Of a stretch of DNA of 6,239 bases, positions 1 through 4,307 are shown in pieces; within the stretch, counting starts at the first letter, position 1, and each line of letters begins with the position of its first letter. Location: the NCBI GenBank assembly GCA_035302865.1, contig DATGSF010000214.1, forward strand, positions 1-6,239, written 5' to 3'. Origin of the DNA: DATGSF01 sp035302865 (lineage in GTDB: Bacteria > Bacteroidota > Bacteroidia > Chitinophagales > Chitinophagaceae). Below the pieces are notes generated by a model that was not told where the DNA came from, searched no databases, and saw nothing but the letters and a program-made list of their open reading frames with translations. The position numbers and the translations under genes were made by a program.

Positions 1-1239
1 TTCTTTAATATCATCTATCAAATCATCGACATTTTCCACACCTACTGACATTCTAATTAATTTATCAGTAATGCCAATTTCTTTTTTATGTTCATTATCT
101 ACTGCAATATGTGTCATGCTAGCAGGATGTTGTACTAGAGATTCCGTACTGCCCAAACTAACAGCTAAGTGCATTAATTTTAAATTATTTAAAAAAGCAA
201 AAGCTTCTTTTTTACCCCCTTTTATATCAAAAGAAATCATAGCACCAGGAGCAGTGTATTGACGCTTATAAAGGTTATACTCTTCAGTTCCTTCTGGAAT
301 TAAACCAAGATAATATACTTTTTCAACTTTTGGATGATCATTTAAGAAATGAGCAATCTTTTCAGCACTAGCAGCTTGTGCCTCCATGCGGATTTTTAAA
401 GTTTCCAAGGAACGGGACATCAACCATGATGTATGTGGTGTTGCCATGTTCCCAAAGAATGTTCTTAAGGTTTTAATGCGTTGCATTATTTCTGCATTAC
501 CAGCTACAGAACCAGCAACTATATCACTATGTCCGCCCAAGTATTTTGTAGCAGAATATACTGATATGTCTGCACCATGATCTAAAGGCTGACACCAAAC
601 TGGGCCCATATAGGTATTATCTATAGCTACAATTACTTCTTTATTATTTTTGGATTGAAACTTATTAGCAATGTCTCTACACATTTTAATATCAATCATT
701 GCATTATTAGGATTTGCAGGTGTTTCTGCATAAATCATCGCTAATTTATCCGCTTTTCCTGACTTTTCAATTAAAGCTTCAATTTCATCTTGGCTTTGGC
801 CTGCTTTAAAAGCAATAGAAGTCACTCCCATTTCCTTTAAATAATCATGGATAAAATGGTCCGTTCCTCCATATAAAGGAGAGCTGAATAAAAGTAAATC
901 ACCAGCTTTCAAAAAAGTCAACATGCTTGTAGTAATAGCTGCCATTCCACTAGCGAAAACAGCAGCACCATCAGCATTATCCCATATTGCTAGCCTTTGC
1001 TCTAGAATCTCTAAGTTTGGATTATTTATTCTTGTATAAATATAACCTAAATCCTCGTTTTCTTCTTTTTCTCTTACGCCATAGGCTAATTCAAAAAAGG
1101 CATTTCCTTCTTCAGCGTTATTAAAAACAAAGGTTGATGTTTGAAATAAAGGAGGTTTAACAGAACCCATTGCATCTTTGGGATCAAAACCGTGTGACAT
1201 CATTAAGCTTTCTGCTTTTAATTTCTTTTTTTGTGACAT
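1..1239 (-). CDS. Cys/Met-metabolism PLP enzyme (cystathionine gamma-synthase / methionine gamma-lyase family), 3' end cut by window
   Basis: A cytosolic fold-type I PLP enzyme of the trans-sulfuration family, acting on sulfur amino acids or their homoserine precursors. I read 413 uninterrupted codons from ATG at 1239. Family landmarks are all present: YTR at residues 68-70 (phosphate contacts from the neighbouring subunit), SGM at 97-99, the PLP-stacking tyrosine in LYGGT (Y123), the aspartate in DNTY (D207), the Schiff-base lysine in SATKYLGGHSD (K232), SLGSTESLVQHPASMTH near 360-375, and the carboxylate-binding arginine in LIRMSVGVE (R396). Methionine gamma-lyases have Cys after YG; here it is Gly125, as in cystathionine synthases and lyases. 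The K232-R396 spacing equals that of methionine gamma-lyase, but about 12 extra residues lie between Y123 and D207. The reading frame is intact and its end matches the family C-terminus, so only a few residues are missing. It follows the lipoprotein gene by 25 bases, probably in the same operon. The exact substrate (cystathionine, methionine, O-acylhomoserine) cannot be decided. Confidence 0.93.
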   Translation of the reverse strand, partial: MSQKKKLKAESLMMSHGFDPKDAMGSVKPPLFQTSTFVFNNAEEGNAFFELAYGVREKEENEDLGYIYTRINNPNLEILEQRLAIWDNADGAAVFASGMAAITTSMLTFLKAGDLLLFSSPLYGGTDHFIHDYLKEMGVTSIAFKAGQSQDEIEALIEKSGKADKLAMIYAETPANPNNAMIDIKMCRDIANKFQSKNNKEVIVAIDNTYMGPVWCQPLDHGADISVYSATKYLGGHSDIVAGSVAGNAEIMQRIKTLRTFFGNMATPHTSWLMSRSLETLKIRMEAQAASAEKIAHFLNDHPKVEKVYYLGLIPEGTEEYNLYKRQYTAPGAMISFDIKGGKKEAFAFLNNLKLMHLAVSLGSTESLVQHPASMTHIAVDNEHKKEIGITDKLIRMSVGVENVDDLIDDIKE

Positions 1240-1264
1240 ATATTGTTAATTTTACTATTTAAAT

Positions 1265-1843
1265 TTAAGACTTCGCATATATCATTATATGTATAGTGCG
1301 AGGTTCTTCTTTTTTCTTTCTTTTCTTTTCTTTATACGTGCTTTGTAATTCTAAAGTATAATACCTAAAGTTTTCTTTATTAACTTCTTCAGTGAAGTTG
1401 TCTATAATTATTTTATATTTTAAGTATTCAATATTCTGATTTTTATAAGATTCCGTCTTTTCTATTTTTAACTGCTCATCCCAATTATTGTCATTGGTTT
1501 TTATTGCAGCTTTAACAGTATGAAAATCTACATCATATCTCTTAGGGTCAATTGGTAAAGAGAGTTCTAATTCTAATTTATCTATGCTATTCTCTTCAAT
1601 ATGATCTTTAAGAATAAAACCTATGCTACGATTTGTTTGTTTTTCTTCAATTTCTAAAGGTTTATCTTTATCATCTAAAGTGAAAAGTGTATTATTTACC
1701 TTAAAACTATCAATAATAAAGGGAACTTGAAGATAATTGATCTCCTGATAAGGATCTTTTTCACAAGAAACTAAAAAAAATAAAATTAATATTGGGAATA
1801 ATAAAACTAAATTACGCTTAAGATTAAAAGTTAATTTCTTCAT
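1265..1843 (-). CDS. Hypothetical lipoprotein with CEKD N-terminus, 192 aa
   Basis: A secreted lipoprotein of unknown function. The N-terminus is a clear type II signal peptide: basic start (MKKLTFNLKR), hydrophobic stretch at about residues 12-25, and lipobox LVSC with the lipidated Cys27. The mature protein begins C-E-K-D. Acidic residues close behind the Cys resemble the surface-export signals described for Flavobacteriia lipoproteins, but the match is partial, so outer-membrane surface location is only a guess. The body (residues 30-192) is rich in charged and hydrophobic residues in alternating, beta-like segments, with a run of ten Lys/Arg/Glu at 171-180 before a final strand (TIHIMIYAKS). 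I chose ATG at 1843. An in-frame TTG one codon earlier adds a Met that is not needed. The start lies 20 bases inside the sirtuin gene, which implies translational coupling. I recognise no domain family. Confidence 0.85.
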   Translation of the reverse strand: MKKLTFNLKRNLVLLFPILILFFLVSCEKDPYQEINYLQVPFIIDSFKVNNTLFTLDDKDKPLEIEEKQTNRSIGFILKDHIEENSIDKLELELSLPIDPKRYDVDFHTVKAAIKTNDNNWDEQLKIEKTESYKNQNIEYLKYKIIIDNFTEEVNKENFRYYTLELQSTYKEKKRKKKEEPRTIHIMIYAKS

Positions 1844-2534
1844 CAATAAATTTTTGTAAATGATTTAATAATATTTTACTTCCTTCGACTGCTTTTGCTT
1901 CAATAGGAGTAATTTGTTTGGTACTTTCTAAATATGGGATTTTAGGATCTATAATATATATTGGACATTCGCTGTGTGCAAACTGTATTAAACCTGCCGC
2001 AGGATATACGCTTAAAGATGTCCCTATTACAACTAATATTTCAGCTTCCTGCACTATGTTAGCTGCATTTTCCATTTCAGGAACGCTCTCTCCAAACCAG
2101 ACTATATGAGGGCGTAACTGACCACCATCTGGAGCAAGGTCTCCAATTTTAAGATTTTTATTATAGTCAAATAAATTCTCGGAGTTTTTAACAGAGCGCA
2201 TTTTATTTAATTGTCCGTGTAAATGTAATACCTTACTACTTCCAGCTCTTTCATGTAAATCATCTACATTTTGGGTGATGATATGCACATCAAAGTATTT
2301 TTCTAAATTAGCTATGGTTTTATGCGCATTATTTGGCATTGTGTTTGCAGCGTCTTTTCTTCGCATATTATAAAAATCCAAAACTAATTTAGGATTTTCA
2401 TACCAGGCATTTATACTTGCAACTTCTTCAATTTTATAATTCTCCCATAACCCATCAGAATCTCTAAATGTTTTAATGCCGCTTTCTGCACTAACGCCCG
2501 AACCAGTCAAAAATACTATTTTTTTCTTAGACAT
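1824..2534 (-). CDS. NAD-dependent protein deacylase, class III sirtuin (CobB/SIRT5-like), lacking zinc cysteines
   Basis: A cytosolic sirtuin that removes acyl groups from protein lysines, consuming NAD and releasing nicotinamide and O-acyl-ADP-ribose. The 236-aa length is normal for a bacterial sirtuin core. Visible motifs in order are the NAD-binding loop TGSGVSAESGI (10-20) with FRD (23-25), the acyl-pocket pair Y55 and R58 in FYNMRR, TQNVD (87-91), catalytic His106 in LHLHG, VWFGE (145-149), and GTSLSVYPAA (171-180). The Y-x-x-R pair is the mark of SIRT5/CobB-type enzymes that accept succinyl or malonyl groups, so desuccinylase activity is plausible. The zinc module between residues 107 and 140, which usually holds two CxxC pairs, contains no cysteine at all. 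The only Cys in the protein is C190. The usual GAG is GSG here. The ATG at 2534 overlaps the upstream small gene by 8 bases, and the 3' end overlaps the lipoprotein gene by 20. The family is certain; its acyl preference is inferred. Confidence 0.94.
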   Translation of the reverse strand: MSKKKIVFLTGSGVSAESGIKTFRDSDGLWENYKIEEVASINAWYENPKLVLDFYNMRRKDAANTMPNNAHKTIANLEKYFDVHIITQNVDDLHERAGSSKVLHLHGQLNKMRSVKNSENLFDYNKNLKIGDLAPDGGQLRPHIVWFGESVPEMENAANIVQEAEILVVIGTSLSVYPAAGLIQFAHSECPIYIIDPKIPYLESTKQITPIEAKAVEGSKILLNHLQKFIDEEINF

Positions 2535-2754
2535 TATATTTCTCTTTTTTAAAATTTGGTATTTCTTTTTGTAAACTCTTTAATAATTTATCTATCAATA
2601 CTTTGGGTGCTTCCATAATTTGATCTTGTAAGAAAGAAATTTCTTCAAAGTATTCTTTTTCTAAATTCATTTCAGTGTATTTGGATAAATCAATTAAAGT
2701 AAAAGAAATAGGATTGTTTGCATTTAATTTATGTAAAGTTTTTTCCATAAGCAT
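2527..2754 (-). CDS. Small unknown protein, 75 aa, upstream of and overlapping the sirtuin gene
   Basis: I do not recognise this protein. It is small, without cysteines, signal peptide or membrane segment, so it is probably cytosolic. Residues 33-64 read as an acidic-basic amphipathic helix (EYFEEISFLQDQI... KVLIDKLLKSL), followed by a basic tail, which would suit a protein-protein contact. Its stop overlaps the first codons of the sirtuin gene by 8 bases on the same strand, the typical sign of translational coupling, which is the main reason to accept it as real. Two in-frame ATGs compete for the start, at 2754 and at 2748 (73 aa); neither has a clear ribosome-binding site. It is the first gene of the presumed four-gene minus-strand operon. 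A role linked to the deacylase is possible, but only position supports it. Confidence 0.65.
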   Translation of the reverse strand: MLMEKTLHKLNANNPISFTLIDLSKYTEMNLEKEYFEEISFLQDQIMEAPKVLIDKLLKSLQKEIPNFKKEKYNV

Positions 2755-2849
2755 TCTTGTATACTAATTTTAATAAAAGCAACATTAAATAAAAATCTTT
2801 TAGCTTCCGATTAATTATTTTAACGTCAATAAATACTTTTTAGTATTGA
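2755..2849 (-). other. 95-base gap upstream of the four-gene operon
   Basis: The gap between the division gene and the small unknown gene is strongly AT-rich and holds no ORF. Apart from the weak hairpin at its upstream end, it has TAATGTTG on the minus strand (2787-2780), one mismatch from TAnnTTTG and 25 bases before the ATG at 2754. No -33 TTTG is placed correctly. A promoter for the operon here is possible but weakly supported. Confidence 0.25.
2826..2849 (-). terminator. Weak AT-rich hairpin directly after the DivIC/FtsB stop
   Basis: Two overlapping stems are possible: AATACT (2832-2837) with AGTATT (2842-2847) around a 4-base loop, or TCAATA (2826-2831) with TATTGA (2844-2849) around 12 bases. 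It lies immediately downstream of the stop codon at 2850-2852. The stems are short and almost without G+C, and no U-run follows on the minus strand, so termination here is doubtful. The division gene may read through into the four-gene operon. Confidence 0.22.
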
Positions 2850-3173
2850 TTATTTAAGTTCCTTTTTTTCATTAATAATAAGAAAAACATCCTCATCCTC
2901 CTTTTTTTGATGGTATTTTTCTCTCACTGTTTTTTCAATCACAAAAGGATTGTTTTCTAAATCAGATAAGAATTCCCCTATTCGATTAATATCTTCTTCC
3001 AGAAATTCAATATTTTTTTTATTATTTTTTATTTTCTTCTTTCTTTGATTTTGAGCAATGATGCTATTGGAACCAAAGAATGAGATTAAGATTAGGAACC
3101 CGGCGAGAGGAAGCCCTAGTTTTAATATAAAACTCTTCCAATAAGGTTGCAAAAGTGAAAAAAAATTTTTCAT
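2850..3173 (-). CDS. DivIC/FtsB-family septum formation protein, 107 aa
   Basis: A small bitopic membrane protein of the divisome. Proteins of this family bridge the FtsL/FtsQ-type subcomplex and help activate septal peptidoglycan synthesis. From ATG at 3173 the order is a short cytoplasmic N-terminus, one membrane segment at about residues 17-34 (FILKLGLPLAGFLILISFF), a highly charged coiled-coil stretch at about 41-75, then the family-typical C-terminal patch NPFVIEKTVREKYHQKK followed by DEDVFLI (75-98). In the Bacteroidota forms I know, this patch reads like REKY-x-MKR-x-x-EDI-(Y/F)-I. The frame can be extended to TTG at 3203, giving 10 more residues. That TTG coincides with the -7-like octamer at 3201-3208 and would leave no leader, so the ATG is preferred. 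The gene is transcribed away from the transketolase gene. It is separated by 95 bases from the next minus-strand gene, so it may or may not lead that operon. DivIC versus FtsB naming is not decidable. Confidence 0.85.
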   Translation of the reverse strand: MKNFFSLLQPYWKSFILKLGLPLAGFLILISFFGSNSIIAQNQRKKKIKNNKKNIEFLEEDINRIGEFLSDLENNPFVIEKTVREKYHQKKEDEDVFLIINEKKELK

Positions 3174-3200
3174 AAAAAATAATTGTTTAGAGTATTTATT

Positions 3201-3208
3201 CAAAAATA
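3201..3208 (-). promoter_or_regulatory. Bacteroidota-type -7 element for the DivIC/FtsB gene
   Basis: On the minus strand this reads TATTTTTG, a perfect TAnnTTTG, placed 28 bases before the ATG at 3173. No convincing TTTG lies at the right distance upstream. If real, transcription would begin near 3194, which excludes the in-frame TTG at 3203 as the start of the division protein. Confidence 0.42.
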
Positions 3209-3230
3209 CTGATTTGCAATAATAAAACTT

Positions 3231-3238
3231 TACTTTTG
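3231..3238 (+). promoter_or_regulatory. Bacteroidota-type -7 element for the transketolase-half gene
   Basis: The octamer TACTTTTG is a perfect match to TAnnTTTG, the -7 element known for Bacteroidota primary sigma factors, about 40 bases before the ATG at 3278. A TTTG at 3213-3216 could be the -33 element, but the 14-base gap is shorter than the usual 19-20. The octamer is therefore the stronger part of the call. The expected RNA would have a leader of about 30-35 bases. Confidence 0.45.
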
Positions 3239-3277
3239 TAGTGATATTTTAAAATCAAAGGTAATTCTATAAATATT

Positions 3278-4237
3278 ATGCTAGAAAATTTAGTTGCTCA
3301 GAACGAAAAAGAGACAAGAGCTGGTTTTGGTGAAGGTATTCACGAATTAGCAAAAGAGAACCCAAAGGTTGTTGCTTTAACTGCTGATTTAGCGGGGTCC
3401 TTAAAGCTAGGCCCATTTATTAAAGATTTTCCAGAACGATTTATTCAAGTAGGAATTGCAGAAGCGAATATGATTGGAATAGCTGCAGGTTTAACAATTG
3501 GAGGGCAAATACCCTATACAACGACATTCGCTAATTTTTCTACTTCACGAGTGTATGATCAAATTCGTCAATCTGTTGCTTATAGCAAGAAAAATGTAAA
3601 AATATGTGCCTCACATGCAGGTTTAACTTTAGGTGAAGATGGGGCTACACATCAAATTCTTGAAGATATCGGAATGATGAGAATGTTGCCAGAAATGACA
3701 GTTATTGTACCATGCGATTTTAATCAAACAAAAGCTGCAACTAAGGCAATTGCAGATATGGAAGGCCCTGTTTATTTACGATTTGGTAGAGTAAAATGGG
3801 CTAACTTTACAGCAGAAGATGGAAGTGATTTTGAGATTGGAAAAGCTCAAATCTTAGCTGAGGGTACTGATGTTACGATTATTGCTTGTGGGCATATGGT
3901 TTGGTATAGTATAGAAGCTGCTAAACGTTTGGCTAAAGAAGGAATCTCGGTAGAGCTTATCAATATGCATACGATTAAACCATTAGATAAAGAAGCAATA
4001 ATTAATTCTGTAAAAAAGACAAAGTGTGTGGTAACAGCAGAGGAACATCAAAAAAATGGGGGACTAGGTGACGCGGTTTCTCAAGTATTAATGGAAAATA
4101 TGCCAGCTCCTCAAGAATTTGTGGCTGTAGATGACACTTTTGGAGAAAGTGGAAAACCTAATGAATTATTGGATAAATATGGCTTGTCTGTAGAAGATAT
4201 TTATCGTGCTGCAAAAAAAGTAATAGGAAGAAAGTAA
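3278..4237 (+). CDS. Transketolase, C-terminal subunit (PYR plus C-terminal domains) of a split enzyme
   Basis: The second half of transketolase, a thiamine-diphosphate enzyme that moves two-carbon ketol units between sugar phosphates in the non-oxidative pentose phosphate pathway. At 319 aa it matches the usual size of the C-terminal half in two-gene transketolases. The pyrimidine-binding domain fills about residues 12-175: DLAGSLK (37-43), the cofactor-activating Glu62 in VGIAEANMIGIAAGL, the YTTTFANFSTSR loop (80-91), and GEDGATHQ (119-126) with a conserved His125. The C-terminal transketolase domain covers about 185-319, including INMHTIKPLD (228-237) and EEHQKNGGLGDAV (255-267). The cofactor diphosphate/Mg2+ site (GDG...N) belongs to the N-terminal subunit, which is not encoded here. 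The upstream neighbour is the divergent division gene, so the partner must lie elsewhere. Spacing and the C-terminal domain argue against pyruvate dehydrogenase E1-beta or DXP synthase. A TAnnTTTG octamer stands about 40 bases before the ATG. Confidence 0.95.
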   Translation: MLENLVAQNEKETRAGFGEGIHELAKENPKVVALTADLAGSLKLGPFIKDFPERFIQVGIAEANMIGIAAGLTIGGQIPYTTTFANFSTSRVYDQIRQSVAYSKKNVKICASHAGLTLGEDGATHQILEDIGMMRMLPEMTVIVPCDFNQTKAATKAIADMEGPVYLRFGRVKWANFTAEDGSDFEIGKAQILAEGTDVTIIACGHMVWYSIEAAKRLAKEGISVELINMHTIKPLDKEAIINSVKKTKCVVTAEEHQKNGGLGDAVSQVLMENMPAPQEFVAVDDTFGESGKPNELLDKYGLSVEDIYRAAKKVIGRK

Positions 4238-4245
4238 AATAATTT

Positions 4246-4253
4246 TATATTTG
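4246..4253 (+). promoter_or_regulatory. Possible -7 element for the phosphate transporter
   Basis: TATATTTG matches TAnnTTTG exactly and lies just after the transketolase stop codon. No TTG or TTTG is found 19-21 bases upstream, in the 3' end of the transketolase gene. In such AT-rich DNA one octamer can occur by chance. If used, the RNA would begin around 4260, so that the hairpin at 4261-4289 would form its 5' end. Confidence 0.33.
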
Positions 4254-4260
4254 TTTTTAT

Positions 4261-4292
4261 GCTTTCCTAAATATTCCACTTAGGAAGGTTTT
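4261..4292 (+). terminator. Hairpin plus short U-run: terminator of the transketolase gene or leader hairpin of the transporter
   Basis: TTCCTAA at 4264-4270 pairs perfectly with TTAGGAA at 4280-4286 around a 9-base loop. C4262-G4288 and two G-U pairs (4263/4287, 4261/4289) lengthen the stem to 10 pairs. TTTT follows at 4289-4292. This is the shape of a modest rho-independent terminator for the transketolase gene, 24 bases after its stop. The U-run is short and the transporter ATG is only 16 bases further on, so a role in the transporter leader is an alternative. Confidence 0.5.
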
Positions 4293-4307
4293 AAATATTT
4301 GTGATGT

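Noticed and set aside
71..580. Two plus-strand ORFs of 63-64 codons (71-262, 386-580)
   Set aside because: They lie opposite the intact, motif-rich PLP enzyme on the minus strand and show no family features.
1240..1275. Separate promoter for the PLP enzyme (minus-strand TAAATTTA, one mismatch from TAnnTTTG)
   Set aside because: It overlaps the lipoprotein stop region, has a mismatch at the conserved G, and has no -33 element. Such matches are expected by chance in AT-rich DNA.
1304..1333. Programmed -1 frameshift at the AAAAAAG in the lipoprotein purine run
   Set aside because: In the reading frame the heptamer is phased AAA-AAA-G, not A-AAA-AAG, so it is not a canonical slippery site. The zero frame also ends sensibly.
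1918..2109. Plus-strand ORF of 63 codons
   Set aside because: It is the antisense shadow of the sirtuin C-terminal half, which carries conserved motifs in its own frame.
1265..2754. Sirtuin-containing antiphage defence cluster
   Set aside because: Defence sirtuins are normally fused to or paired with effector domains or nucleases. This one is a plain 236-aa class III deacylase beside a small protein, a lipoprotein and a metabolic enzyme.
3174..3203. TTG start for a 117-aa DivIC/FtsB protein
   Set aside because: The TTG coincides with the -7-like octamer at 3201-3208, and the ATG at 3173 gives a normal family N-terminus.
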